Below, piece by piece: positions 1 through 8,440 of a stretch of DNA of 39,419 nucleotides (positions are counted from its first letter, which is position 1; every line of letters begins with the position of its first letter). Source of the stretch: Citrobacter freundii (GTDB lineage Bacteria; Bacteroidota; Bacteroidia; Chitinophagales; Chitinophagaceae); assembly GCA_003243445.1 (NCBI GenBank), contig QFQQ01000061.1:1-39419 (forward strand). The letters run 5' to 3'. The notes under the pieces are model-generated. The model did no database searches. It was not told where the DNA came from and worked only from the letters and a program-made list of their open reading frames with translations. The translations under genes and the position numbers were made by a program.

Positions 1-20
1 CTTCAACAGCAGTAAGCGTA

Positions 21-111
21 AAATCTGCGGAATCAGCGGGAACCTTACGCAAGTCCGAAAATTTGGGTAACGATTAGCCCTTCAGGGGAGATTTAGAGGG
101 GGCCCCTACGC
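21..111. repeat. dispersed intergenic repeat, copy A (inverted relative to window end)
   Basis: The stretch carries the blocks AAATCTGCGG, GGGAACCTTACGC, TGGGTAACGATTAGCC and GGGAGATTTAGAGGGGGCCC followed by CTACGC. The same blocks in the same order are found on the opposite strand at 39310-39419. It lies just before the GH92 gene and has no open reading frame. Shorter relatives of the CGCAGATT / GGGAACTTTACGC words occur at 17918-18129. The function is unknown. It is non-coding by appearance. Confidence 0.75.
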
Positions 112-130
112 AAATCAAAACGAAAACCTT

Positions 131-2311
131 ATGACTCTTAAAAGAAATTTCCCATTCATCTTTCAGGGAATACTTTTACTTATTTCGTTCACAGGAATGT
201 GCCAAAACAAGGCAAACGAAGAAAGAAGCCTGACAAAATACGTAAACACATTTGTCGGCACCTACCCGCTTACCGACTCCGCCATTCTCGGTTACAATCT
301 TCCAGAAGGCTGGAGGTCCTGGGCTGGGCTAACCTACCCCGGAAGCTCCCTGCCAAACGCCATGATACAACTAAGCCCGGTCACAGAATATGGATCCGGC
401 GCGGGCTACGAATATGAAGACTCGATCATTCACGGTTTCGCACATACGAACAAGGGACACTGGAATCTTTGCAATATTCCCGTATTGCCTCTCTCCAACG
501 CAACGCCGCACAATAACAAATATTACTCGCGTTTCTCGCATACAAAAGAAACCGCCTCACCCGCTTTTTATAAGGTATTTCTTGATGATTATAAAATCGA
601 TGTCAGCCTCACTTCTACCCTTCATTGCGGCTATCATCAGTATATTTTCCAGGATAACCGCAACAGAAAAATCCTTTTTGACCTCGCACGTTCCAACAAC
701 CGTGTATCTGCCTGGGCAATTGAAATGAAAGATAGAAATACTCTCCAGGGATTTCAGCAGACAAATGAAGGAAAGATGTATTTCTATGCTGTACTTAATA
801 CCTATGCCGACAGCCTGGAAAAGAAAGAAGAAAATAGCAAAGACGGCTATGCTATCGTACACCTCACAAATGGAAGTAAAGGGCCGGTTGAATTAAAGAT
901 CGCTTTATCATTCGTGAGTATAGAAAATGCAAAGCTGAACCTTGAAAAAGAAATTGGCGGCAGGTCATTCTCCTCTATCCGGAATGAAGGAAATGCAACC
1001 TGGGAAAATCTTCTTTCCACCATACAGGTGAAAGGCGGAACAACAAAGGAACGTGGGATGTTCTATTCATCATTGTACCGCTCATTTCTTTGGCCGGCAT
1101 TACGCAGTGACGTGAATGGAGATTACACTGATGCCAAAGGCAACCCCGGTAAAGCAACCGGTAGTTATTACACCACGCCTTCACTTTGGGATACCTATCG
1201 GAACCGGGAGGTATTATCCGCAATTGTACTGCCGCGTGTAACAACAGATATCATCCGTTCTTTAAAGGACATGGGTGATAAGACCGGGTTCATCCCAACT
1301 TTTTTTCATGGAGATCATGCCGCTTCTGTGATCGCAGGTTCTTACCTCCGCGGGCTGACCGATTTTGATGTAAAAGGTGCGTATCAATTGCTGTTAAAAA
1401 ATGCAACGGTTGAAGGAGGCACCCGGCCATTTATCGCTGAATACATGGAGAAAGGCTTTATCAGTGATCCCGATGTGGAAAAGCCCTGGGTGGAAACAAA
1501 AGGAAAAGCCGGCGTTTCCAAAACACTTGAATATGCATACGATGACTATGCCCTCGCATTACTGGCAAAGAAACTTGGCGATACTGTCAATTACGATATG
1601 CTGATCAAAAGATCAAAGAACTACCAGCATGTATTTGATCCGTCCACACGCTTTATGAGAGGGCGCTTAGCCAATGGCGACTGGATCAAAAACTTCAACC
1701 CGGAATATCCTTATTACGAATATATGTACCGCGAAGCCAATGCATGGCAGGTTTCCTTTTTTGCTCCGCATGATATGGAAGGATTGATAGCATTATATGG
1801 TAGCAAGGACAGGTTCGAACAAAAGCTGGATTCGTTCTACACCGTTCCCTGGAACCCAGCTTATATTGCAAGGAACGTGGAAAGTATGATCGGCCAGTAT
1901 TGTCACGGTAATCAGCCTGACCATGAAGCACCATTTGCCTATCATTTTATTGGCAAACCTGAAAAATCCCAAAAGATCATTGATACCATCATGGATCGGC
2001 TGTATGGTATAGGAGAAAAAGGAATTGGCCTTTGCGGAATGGATGACGCCGGTGAAATGTCCGCCTGGTATGTATTCTGTGCACTGGGCATTTATCCCTT
2101 CTCCCCTGCGGATGATCAATATATTGTTACCGTTCCGGTTTTTGATGAAATAAAATGGAAAACTTCAAACGGGAAATTGCTGACAATAAAAAAGACCGGA
2201 AAGGGAAGAAAACTTACAGCGATAAAAGTGAATGGTCAAAAGATAAATGGCTATTTCGTGAGCCATTCGCTTTTTATAAATGGAGGTGTGATGGAAGTAA
2301 TTGTAGAGTGA
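131..2311 (+). CDS. GH92 family alpha-mannosidase, exported
   Basis: A 726-residue protein with an N-terminal signal segment (residues about 8-25, hydrophobic, ending near a Cys-Gln). The GH92 features are recognisable in order: NTFVGTYPL near the mature N-terminus, SLWDTYRN near residue 350, GNQPDHEAPF near 593, and GMDDAGEMSAW near 635. GH92 enzymes are calcium-dependent inverting exo-alpha-mannosidases that trim mannose from N-glycans or fungal and plant mannans in the periplasm or at the cell surface. Length is typical of the family. The ATG at 131 is followed directly by the signal peptide. No SusC/D or other mannan genes lie beside it, so it stands alone here. Linkage specificity cannot be read from sequence. 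Confidence 0.93.
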   Translation: MTLKRNFPFIFQGILLLISFTGMCQNKANEERSLTKYVNTFVGTYPLTDSAILGYNLPEGWRSWAGLTYPGSSLPNAMIQLSPVTEYGSGAGYEYEDSIIHGFAHTNKGHWNLCNIPVLPLSNATPHNNKYYSRFSHTKETASPAFYKVFLDDYKIDVSLTSTLHCGYHQYIFQDNRNRKILFDLARSNNRVSAWAIEMKDRNTLQGFQQTNEGKMYFYAVLNTYADSLEKKEENSKDGYAIVHLTNGSKGPVELKIALSFVSIENAKLNLEKEIGGRSFSSIRNEGNATWENLLSTIQVKGGTTKERGMFYSSLYRSFLWPALRSDVNGDYTDAKGNPGKATGSYYTTPSLWDTYRNREVLSAIVLPRVTTDIIRSLKDMGDKTGFIPTFFHGDHAASVIAGSYLRGLTDFDVKGAYQLLLKNATVEGGTRPFIAEYMEKGFISDPDVEKPWVETKGKAGVSKTLEYAYDDYALALLAKKLGDTVNYDMLIKRSKNYQHVFDPSTRFMRGRLANGDWIKNFNPEYPYYEYMYREANAWQVSFFAPHDMEGLIALYGSKDRFEQKLDSFYTVPWNPAYIARNVESMIGQYCHGNQPDHEAPFAYHFIGKPEKSQKIIDTIMDRLYGIGEKGIGLCGMDDAGEMSAWYVFCALGIYPFSPADDQYIVTVPVFDEIKWKTSNGKLLTIKKTGKGRKLTAIKVNGQKINGYFVSHSLFINGGVMEVIVE

Positions 2312-2992
2312 TGAGAGAACAGTATGTCGCGATGAGGTTGTCAAACCAGCGTGGCGATTTCGTTAAGTCAGGAAGTACCTTTCCATGCTGGATTGCTAAC
2401 GAAAGACATCCTTACCGTTCTTCCCGTCTCACCGGTTTATTTTTTACCGGTAAGACGATAAGGGCGGTAAGAAGACAACTATCTGATGTTTTTACTTTAG
2501 ATTGGCTGCCGGATGGAATGGCGCAAATGGGCCTGTATAAGCTGGTAATCTAAGTAAGCCCGGGCTTTAACGCTGGCGTCTGAGGCCTGCCATAGGCGGT
2601 ACCGGGACAAGCTCTTCGTCCCGTAACTCGATGATATTGCCAATCAGCGTGATCTTAAGATGTTAAAGAACACGCAATTCCATCATTTCTCCTAAATAAA
2701 TCACCGGATAATTCTCCTTTTAGGCAATTAAAGACTACCTTCAGTAAAATCAGGCAAAACTTTATCTCCCGCAGGCTCGTGGCAATATCAATCAAGATTA
2801 GCTTTTCCTTTTTTCCACTGCTGCTTTTTCAGCACCATTAACTGCTCAGCCGCTTCAGATTTCCTGTTTTTGATGCGTTACACTGCGCAAGTGCAGGAAT
2901 AGTGGTCCATAGATCATTATGCTGACTGCAACCGCAAACGGCTATCATACATAATTTTCTCTGAACGTATAAACAGAAACGTAATATAAATA
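2312..2992. other. intergenic region with one palindromic element
   Basis: No convincing gene is visible in these 681 bases. It contains a 61-bp palindrome (2411-2471, listed separately), a 12-bp perfect palindrome AAGCCCGGGCTT at 2556-2567, and on the minus strand around 2800-2880 a stop-bounded run of about 29 lysine- and glutamine-rich codons that could be a decayed gene tail. The last 60 bases are AT-rich and presumably hold the promoter of the cold-shock gene. Confidence 0.5.
2411..2471 (-). repeat. 61-bp palindromic element, copy 1
   Basis: Left arm 2411-2436 starts CTTACCGTTCTTCCCG and ends ACCGGT. A 9-nt loop follows (2437-2445, TTATTTTTT), then right arm 2446-2471 ending GGCGGTAAG. 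The arms are about 80% complementary. On the reverse strand the loop reads AAAAAATAA, identical to that of the copy at 15347-15407, which gives this copy the opposite orientation. It lies 100 bp downstream of the GH92 stop codon and could fold as an RNA hairpin after that gene. Confidence 0.85.
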
Positions 2993-3454
2993 ATGACAAG
3001 ACCTAAAGAAACGTATAACAAAAAACAACGCGAAGCAAAAAAACAGCAACAGCTAAAAGAAAAAAAGCTCAGGGCTGAAGAAAGAAAGAATGAAAAGAAA
3101 GACAATTCACTGGAAAACATGATGGCTTACCTGGACGAGAACGGTAATCTCTCCAGCACTCCTCCGGATCCATTGAAGAAAAAGGAATTTGCCCTGGAGG
3201 ATATCCAGATCGGCGTTCCCAAATGGGAAGAACAGGACGGGGATGACTCGCCTTTTGAGAAAAATGGCACCGTGTCTTTTTTTAACAGCAGTAAAGGCTT
3301 TGGATTTATACAGCCTGCAACAGGCGGAGAAAGAGTCTTCTTTCATGTTCAGAATCTGACACAGGAAGTCAAAGAAGGCGAAAAGGTAAAGTTCAAGATC
3401 GGACATGGCCCCCGTGGCGTGCATGCGACAGAGATCTCTAAACTGAGTTCATAA
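2993..3454 (+). CDS. cold-shock domain protein with basic N-terminal extension
   Basis: A 153-residue protein. Residues about 1-45 are extremely rich in Lys, Glu and Gln and are predicted to be a charged helix. Residues about 92-150 form a CspA-type cold-shock domain with RNP1-like KGFGFI and RNP2-like VFFH, preceded by NGTVSFFN. Such domains bind single-stranded RNA or DNA and melt RNA structure. It is about twice the size of CspA because of the extension, a form I know from other Bacteroidota. The desaturase starts 22 bp downstream on the same strand, so the two are probably one transcript, consistent with a role in adaptation to cold. The ATG at 2993 follows an AT-rich leader without a Shine-Dalgarno sequence. 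Confidence 0.9.
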   Translation: MTRPKETYNKKQREAKKQQQLKEKKLRAEERKNEKKDNSLENMMAYLDENGNLSSTPPDPLKKKEFALEDIQIGVPKWEEQDGDDSPFEKNGTVSFFNSSKGFGFIQPATGGERVFFHVQNLTQEVKEGEKVKFKIGHGPRGVHATEISKLSS

Positions 3455-3476
3455 TATATCAATCCCACAAGAAATA

Positions 3477-4490
3477 ATGGCATTTATAGATACAATATTA
3501 CAGGAGCCGCGTTACGGCTGGGCTACACCGGAAGGAACACTGATCAAACCTACCAAAAAACAATTATTCTCAGAAGCATTCCGCCGTATCAACATATTCC
3601 AGAGCAAGAAAAACTGGATCTCGTTGATCAGTTGGGTGATGACCGCTGCCATGATCCCATTCTTCATCTTGTTCATCACACAATACTTCTCCTGGTGGCT
3701 CGTGCTGGTGATCGCATTATACAGCATGGTCATTATGGGCACGCATGGAACAGTGTGGTTTCATCGTTTTTGCACGCATCGCGCGTATAAGTTCAGCAGC
3801 CCTTTATGGAAGCTGATCACGCAGAACATGGTGATCAAAACATTTCCCGAAGAAGTCTACGTAATATCCCATCACGTGCATCATGCCAAATCAGACACTC
3901 CGGGTGATCCCTATAACCCGCAGGGCGGCTTTATGTATTGCATGCTTTCAGATGTCAATCACCAGGGAATAAATAAGCAAATGAATGAAGTTGATTACGG
4001 GCGCACAGCACGCATGATGCAACATACAGGTGTACTCGTGAATAGTTACCAGCAATACAGGAACTGGGGTTCCGTCACAAATCCATTCTATGCTGTAGCA
4101 CTTTGGATCTGCAACTGGACTTTCTGGTTTATCATCTTATATGCGATCGGTGGTATGCCGCTTGTAACCGCCATCTTTTCGGCAGCTATGTTGTGGTTTG
4201 TACTGGTACGTGCGTTCAACTATACAGGACATGGGAAAGGCGACGCAAAACATATTGACGGGATCGACTTCGACAGATCGAACCTCTCCATCAATCAGAC
4301 CCGGCCTGGATTGTTCACCGGGGAGTGGCACAACAATCACCATCTCTACCCGGGAAGTGCAAGGGCAGGCTTTCTTCCTTACCAGTTTGACCCGGCCTGG
4401 ATCTGCATTTATGGTATGCACCGGATCGGCATGGTATCATCCTACCACGATTCGAAAAAAGAATTCCTCAAACGCTTCAATAACAAATAA
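3477..4490 (+). CDS. acyl-CoA/acyl-lipid desaturase (delta-9 type membrane desaturase)
   Basis: A 337-residue integral membrane di-iron enzyme. The three histidine boxes are visible: HRFCTH at 96-101, HHVHH at 132-136 and HNNHH at 285-289. Hydrophobic segments lie at about 48-68, 72-90, 205-225 and 228-247. The family inserts a cis double bond into acyl chains, using O2 and an electron donor, to keep membranes fluid in the cold. It follows the cold-shock-domain gene by 22 bp, which fits cold induction. A hairpin at 4510-4546 lies just after its stop codon. Regiospecificity is inferred from general similarity to stearoyl-type desaturases and is not proven. Confidence 0.92.
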   Translation: MAFIDTILQEPRYGWATPEGTLIKPTKKQLFSEAFRRINIFQSKKNWISLISWVMTAAMIPFFILFITQYFSWWLVLVIALYSMVIMGTHGTVWFHRFCTHRAYKFSSPLWKLITQNMVIKTFPEEVYVISHHVHHAKSDTPGDPYNPQGGFMYCMLSDVNHQGINKQMNEVDYGRTARMMQHTGVLVNSYQQYRNWGSVTNPFYAVALWICNWTFWFIILYAIGGMPLVTAIFSAAMLWFVLVRAFNYTGHGKGDAKHIDGIDFDRSNLSINQTRPGLFTGEWHNNHHLYPGSARAGFLPYQFDPAWICIYGMHRIGMVSSYHDSKKEFLKRFNNK

Positions 4491-4509
4491 CCGAGGATTT
4501 ATAATAAAA

Positions 4510-4546
4510 CGTTATTCAAAGATCCTTACAGGATGTTTGAATAACG
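4510..4546. terminator. hairpin between convergent genes, likely bidirectional terminator
   Basis: CGTTATTCAAA at 4510-4520 pairs with TTTGAATAACG at 4536-4546, and an inner ATCC/GGAT pair surrounds a short loop. The hairpin fills the gap between the desaturase stop codon and the stop codon of the minus-strand gene, which begins at 4547. On the minus strand it is followed by a T-rich run (TTTTATTAT). On the plus strand the T-run is weak. Confidence 0.7.
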
Positions 4547-4852
4547 TTACTGTATCTCCGGGATTTCTGCATCGTCAAAGATCTGTTCGGAGATCCAGTT
4601 GAAAACAGACCGCTCACTTTTAAGCCCGATCGGTAACCTGTACGCAATGTTCTCCTCGATCAGATGGGCCTGCTTGAGAGTGAGATTACCTGTTGCATAC
4701 CCATAACAGTTGATCAGGAATAATACCTGGTTTCCATTGAACGGATCAAAAGAACGACGTGTCGGTTCTCCGGAATAAACACCACTTTCCCCGTCAAATT
4801 GCATCTCCCACCAGTAATGTTGAAAATTCAGGTCTTTCTTAAAAAAGAGCAT
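4547..4852 (-). CDS. small conserved-looking protein of unknown function
   Basis: A 101-residue soluble protein with no signal peptide or membrane segment. It has an aromatic N-terminal part (YWWEM near residue 13) and an acidic C-terminus. I do not recognise a family. Codon use and composition look like a real gene, and the stop codon abuts a terminator hairpin at 4510-4546. It sits among cold-related genes (desaturase, RRM protein), so a stress role is possible but not shown. Confidence 0.65.
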   Translation of the reverse strand: MLFFKKDLNFQHYWWEMQFDGESGVYSGEPTRRSFDPFNGNQVLFLINCYGYATGNLTLKQAHLIEENIAYRLPIGLKSERSVFNWISEQIFDDAEIPEIQ

Positions 4853-4924
4853 AATTCGGTATTGAATGTAAAAGCCAGGGGAAAAATATCCCCTGCTTGA
4901 TTTTATTAAGAGAGCGATCCGTCA

Positions 4925-5194
4925 CTACCAACGGTCACGGGATTTCTTCGGTTCCTTTTCTCTTGCAACGGTCACAGAAATATTTCGGCCTTCAACTTCC
5001 CGGTTGTTTAAAGATGCAATAGCCTTCTTGCCTTCTTCCTCGGATGGCATTTCAACAAAGCCAAACCCTCTGCTGCGACCGGTCTCGCGATCGATGATCA
5101 CTTTTGCAGATGACACCTGCCCAAACGGATCAAATAATTGCTTCAACTCCTCGTCACGTACGTGAAAGCCCAGATTGGATACATACAAATTCAT
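4925..5194 (-). CDS. RNA-binding protein with single RRM domain
   Basis: An 89-residue protein that is almost entirely one RNA recognition motif. RNP2 is LYVSNL near the N-terminus, and RNP1 is RGFGFVEM near residue 43. The tail is short and basic. An upstream in-frame ATG at 5230 would add 12 residues, but the RRM starts directly after the ATG at 5194 (MNLYVSNL), so that start is preferred. Small RRM proteins of this form are common in Bacteroidota and cyanobacteria and are often cold- or stress-induced, binding RNA. The cold-shock-domain and desaturase genes are close neighbours on the opposite strand. Confidence 0.92.
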   Translation of the reverse strand: MNLYVSNLGFHVRDEELKQLFDPFGQVSSAKVIIDRETGRSRGFGFVEMPSEEEGKKAIASLNNREVEGRNISVTVAREKEPKKSRDRW

Positions 5195-5409
5195 AAAATA
5201 ATTATTAATGAGTAAAGAATACTGTGACAATAGACCGCAACAGGCGTAAAGAGAAGAAAAATGATTACCAGATGAAGCGTAAAAATTAAAACCGATCCCG
5301 ACAGGATGATGAAGTACTTGTCGTCACTTACTAAAGATACCTTTTAATTTTTACAAACGATCTGTTCAAACGATAAAAAATCAACAGACCGATCAGACAA
5401 AGAAATACT

Positions 5410-5796
5410 TTGAAAAATATACAGGATATACAGCCCCATTTGGTCGCGAAAAAGTTCTTTGGTGTGATACTTGCTTTAAATGATCATATGTATCAACGAA
5501 TTAAAACGCATAGTGACCTTACTCCTCTTCGTGTCGGAGATCTTCTTATTCAGTTCCCGGTTTCAGGAACGGTCGTGAATGAACTCGACCTTTCCGTACC
5601 GCAGGACTTCCGACTTTATCAGGTCCGGTCTATTGAAGATGACAATCTCAGGTTATTGCTATGCGCTGATATACCGACCGGAAAGCCCGGTTCGACTGGA
5701 ACAACAAAGCCCGTCACTCCAGCGGATTTCAGCACTTTTATCGTTAAGCATAACGACAATATGGTGGCTGATGAAAGCTGGTGGAAACGGCAATAG
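5410..5796 (+). CDS. hypothetical protein, TTG start
   Basis: A 128-residue soluble protein that I cannot assign to a family. It reads like a compact alpha/beta or small beta-barrel protein, with a Thr/Pro/Gly-rich linker around residues 90-105 and a tryptophan pair near the C-terminus. The frame is open from a TTG at 5410. The first ATG lies at 5488 (residue 27) and would remove a hydrophobic stretch (FFGVILAL) that looks like part of the fold, so the TTG is preferred with moderate confidence. It starts about 215 bp from the divergent RRM gene. No function is proposed. Confidence 0.6.
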   Translation: MKNIQDIQPHLVAKKFFGVILALNDHMYQRIKTHSDLTPLRVGDLLIQFPVSGTVVNELDLSVPQDFRLYQVRSIEDDNLRLLLCADIPTGKPGSTGTTKPVTPADFSTFIVKHNDNMVADESWWKRQ

Positions 5797-6215
5797 CGCT
5801 TACTCGTGCAGATGTTCAGCACCACATTTTCATAACCGGCTTCAATGGCATAATACCTGAAAGCTCTGGCGAAAGCCATTACCTGTTCAAGTTTCCATCG
5901 CTATCAAACTGTCACAGCTCAGCGATTGTCTTCAACTTCACATTCAACTTCACGGAATGCATGTAGCCGATCTATTCATCTGCAAAGATTTACCGGCGCT
6001 GTCCTGATGCTACATTATACAGCCTGACATCTTTATTGGTGACACAGAAAATCTATCTTCCTTTCATTATAGCGCTCCGGCAGATTCGTTTCACCATATG
6101 TAGATTTAACCATACGACAATGATGCAGCGAATTGAGAACTTCTACGCCTGACAAATTCACTCCTTCGAAATTTGTAAAATACGAATCAATTCGTACATT
6201 TGAGCAAATCGCTTT
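5797..6215. other. intergenic region, possible gene remnants, promoter at its end
   Basis: No intact gene is supported. On the minus strand at about 5800-5890, one frame reads WKLEQVMAFARAFRYYAIEA, which looks like coding sequence, but it is bounded by stops and frame changes on both sides and may be a decayed gene. The final 45 bases carry a good Bacteroidota promoter (6172-6202, listed separately). Confidence 0.4.
6172..6202 (+). promoter_or_regulatory. Bacteroidota-type promoter (TTTG / TACATTTG)
   Basis: TTTG at 6172-6175 and TACATTTG at 6195-6202 are separated by 19 bp, matching the -33 / -7 pattern (TTTG and TAnnTTTG) described for the primary sigma factor of Bacteroidota. The start codon at 6216 is only 13 bp beyond the -7 element, so the leader would be very short. 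Confidence 0.6.
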
Positions 6216-7340
6216 ATGAATAAGTTATTCTGCCTGCTGATCTTTATGTCCGGAACTGCCTGGGGAAGAACCAGGATCGAAGCGCGGCTGCCGGCATATC
6301 CCAATATGCAGTACACGCTCAAGATCGACCAGCATTCATTGAATGATTATGCCGGCACCGTGATCGCGGAAGGCAGATCAGACGATAGCGGGAAATTCAT
6401 TATTGATGCGGCATTGGACAAAGAGCAACCAGTCAGCTTATACTTTAGCAATACGTTTTTTGTGCTATGGATAAAGCCAAACGACACACTTCTTATTACA
6501 ACACAAAAAAACGGCGGATTCGATTTCTCCGGGAAAACTGCCCGCGAAAACTCCGTGATGCAATCTTCCGGACTCATGCAGCCGTTCACTGTTCCCGGCA
6601 ATATTGGCCTCAATAGTTTTGAACCTGCCAGACAAAGAAAATACCTTGACAGCATCGAAGCGGTACGGTGGATCATTATACCCAGCAGCGAGACAGAAGG
6701 AGGCGTGTCAAAACCATTCGGCGCTTTTTATAAAGCAGAGACCAGTAATTTCACGCTGGTCAACCACTATCAATATGTGCAGTTGCTGAAAGCAACCAAT
6801 AAAATTTCAGCAAAGGATATTCCGGGCGACTATTTTGATTTCTGGAAACGGTTTTCTCTCGTGGAAGACAGCTCTTACAGCAACTCCTATCAAAGCGCGC
6901 TGCAAAATTTTATCGAGTACAGGGCATCCCTAAAACCAACAGGTTCTCAGCCGGGATCAGCATCTTCCTGGCATGAAATGTTCCGGATTGCTGACTCATT
7001 ATTGGTCCGGCATCCGCTTACCCTGCAAAAACAACGATCGGCTTTTCTTTTTTTACTGTTGAAATATTTCAATCATACCGATCTCACAGGCAAAGAAGTT
7101 GAATTGTATAAAAGAGATTTTCCTTCATCACCATCATTAACGCTTCTCGAAGAACTTTGGAACAAAAAACGTTGAAAGCAGAAAATCAGACGAAGCATAT
7201 TTCAACAACAATTTAATATCGATCAGGGATTTCCCCGTTATGCTCTGATCGATAAAAAAGGCCGGCTGATCACCATTGCAGCACCCCAACCACAGGAAGA
7301 GGCAGCATATGAACTGATCAAAAAACATCTTGAAAATTGA
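6216..7340 (+). pseudogene. TlpA/thioredoxin-like protein gene lacking its catalytic core
   Basis: The open frame 6216-7175 encodes 319 residues: a signal peptide (residues 1-17), then a long N-terminal domain of the kind that precedes the thioredoxin fold in secreted Bacteroidota thiol-disulfide proteins, ending in a helix with LLEELWNKK. The stop TGA is at 7173-7175. The same reading frame continues after the stop with FNIDQGFPRYALIDKKGRL and a C-terminal helix ending at the stop at 7338-7340, which is the last beta-strand and helix of a TlpA-like domain with its cis-proline (GFP) motif. The roughly 90-100 residues between, including the CxxC active site, are absent. I read this as an internal deletion plus an in-frame stop. 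The truncated N-terminal protein may still be made, since a good promoter precedes it. Confidence 0.75.
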
Positions 7341-7398
7341 ACCCGCATCAGGCAATCTTATAAACAGCCAGGTAAAATATTTCGGAGAGGATCCGGGA

Positions 7399-7758
7399 TT
7401 ACTTCCGCAGGATCTTCTCCATGGCTTTTCCTTTCGCCAGTTCATCAACCAGTTTATCCAGGTAACGCACCTGCTGTATCACTTTATCTTTGATCTCTTC
7501 CACTCTATAGCCACAGATCACGCCAGTGATCTTTGAAACATTCGGATTCATCTTTGGTGCTTCCGCAAAAAAATTCTCAAAATCCGTTTTGTTATCTATC
7601 ACTTTCCGGAGGGTCTTTTCATTGTACCCTGTCAGCCAGAAGATAACTTCATGCAGTTCTTCTACCGTGCGGCCTTTCTTTTCCACTTTTGCCACATAGT
7701 GCGGATAAACACCTGCAAAGGACATGCGGTAGATACGTTCGTTGTTTTTATCGTTCAT
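7399..7758 (-). CDS. DUF2200 family protein
   Basis: A 119-residue soluble protein matching the DUF2200 pattern: NERIYRMSFAGVYPHYV at the N-terminus, KGRT then WLTGY in the middle, FFAEAPKMNPN, TGVICGYRVEEI, and a C-terminal YLDKLVDELAKGKAMEKIL. An ATG at 7788 would add ten residues, but the family begins at the MNDKNNERIYR start (7758). The biochemical role of DUF2200 is unknown. The gene stands alone, with its 3' end facing the broken TlpA-like gene and inverted repeats upstream. Confidence 0.88.
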   Translation of the reverse strand: MNDKNNERIYRMSFAGVYPHYVAKVEKKGRTVEELHEVIFWLTGYNEKTLRKVIDNKTDFENFFAEAPKMNPNVSKITGVICGYRVEEIKDKVIQQVRYLDKLVDELAKGKAMEKILRK

Positions 7759-7790
7759 GTCAGTGAGATTTTGTTTAAGCACGACCACAG

Positions 7791-7955
7791 ACCGCCGACC
7801 GCCGACCGCCGACCACTGTACTATACATTATTGACGACAAGCCATTAGATCGATTGAGTACAAGTTAAAATATTCTGAAGTATTTTAACTCTAAAGAAAA
7901 AAGACTTTTCAACAACAGTACTGCACGGCGGTCGGCGGTCAGTGGTCGGCGGTCC
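7791..7955. repeat. large inverted repeat built of CCGCCGAC words
   Basis: The left arm (7791-7816) repeats ACCGCCG / GACCGCC three to four times and ends GACCACTG. The right arm (7926-7955) has the reverse words GGCGGTC, CAGTGGTC and GGCGGTCC. Between the arms is about 110 bp of AT-rich DNA containing its own perfect hairpin, AGTTAAAATA at 7863-7872 with TATTTTAACT at 7881-7890. The element begins about 30 bp upstream of the DUF2200 start codon. It belongs to the same structural class as the elements at 10222, 12929, 17918, 27974 and 36327. Confidence 0.8.
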
Positions 7956-8173
7956 TTTTTGTTAGCCTAATTTAACACATCTCCCCATTCAATGATCCAA
8001 ATGCCCCAACCATTTCAACGGCGAATAAACATCTCCGATCATCACGACCGCGATTCCTTTTTGTGGAAAGCTCACCATCTAGTTTTGGTTTGCATCACCA
8101 TCGCCGACATGTCTGAACCGGCCAAGGAGATTTTGCAAAGCACAATTCAGGATGTGGCTTTCCCTCAGGCTTC

Positions 8174-8234
8174 CTTACCGTCCTTCCCGTCTTACCGGTA
8201 AAAATTAGACCGGTAAGACGGGAAGGACGGTAAG
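8174..8234 (+). repeat. 61-bp palindromic element, copy 2 (perfect arms)
   Basis: Arms 8174-8199 (starting CTTACCGTCCTTCCCGT) and 8209-8234 are perfect 26-bp reverse complements, separated by a 9-nt loop AAAAATTAG (8200-8208). Compared with the copy at 33084-33144, arm position 17 is T here and C there, and the paired base is A here and G there. Base pairing is therefore preserved. Confidence 0.95.
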
Positions 8235-8440
8235 AAGTACAAAGAAGCGGCTGGCCTAACCCAACTTTCAGGCGCTATTCTAAAGTCGTTGAATTGAAGC
8301 GTCCTCATACGATCGAAAACAGCCTACCCACATCGGTTTATCGTTAAAAAAATCCATTTGCCGGATTTCACCGACTTTGCTTCTCTATCCCTATCTTTCC
8401 ACTCATTCTAAACCCCAAAACTGCCTAAAGCTGCCAGGTC

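Larger units (their letters stand above)
7759..8440. other. intergenic region between DUF2200 and kinase genes, rich in inverted repeats
   Basis: No gene is supported in these 682 bases. They hold a large inverted repeat of GACCGCC words (7791-7955), a 61-bp perfect palindrome (8174-8234), and a stretch at about 8251-8280 (TAACCCAACTTTCAGG...) that resembles one arm of the element at 36327-36535. The kinase promoter must lie in the last part, but I cannot place it with confidence. Confidence 0.6.

Noticed and set aside
2155..2553. Open frame of 132 codons overlapping the end of the GH92 gene
   Set aside because: It overlaps the GH92 coding sequence in another frame and then runs through the 61-bp palindrome. 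The translation has no coding character.
2795..2885. Minus-strand run of about 29 Lys/Gln/Glu-rich codons ending in a stop
   Set aside because: It is bounded by an upstream stop and has no convincing start. It is too short to support as a gene.
5619..5879. Minus-strand open frame starting MAFARAFRYYAIEA
   Set aside because: The first 27 codons look coding, but the remainder is antisense to the gene at 5410-5796. At best it is a remnant, noted in the intergenic entry.
7791..7955. CRISPR array suggested by regular GACCGCC repeats
   Set aside because: The repeats are too short and directly adjacent, without unique spacers of constant length, and are mirrored by an inverted arm. No cas genes are present.
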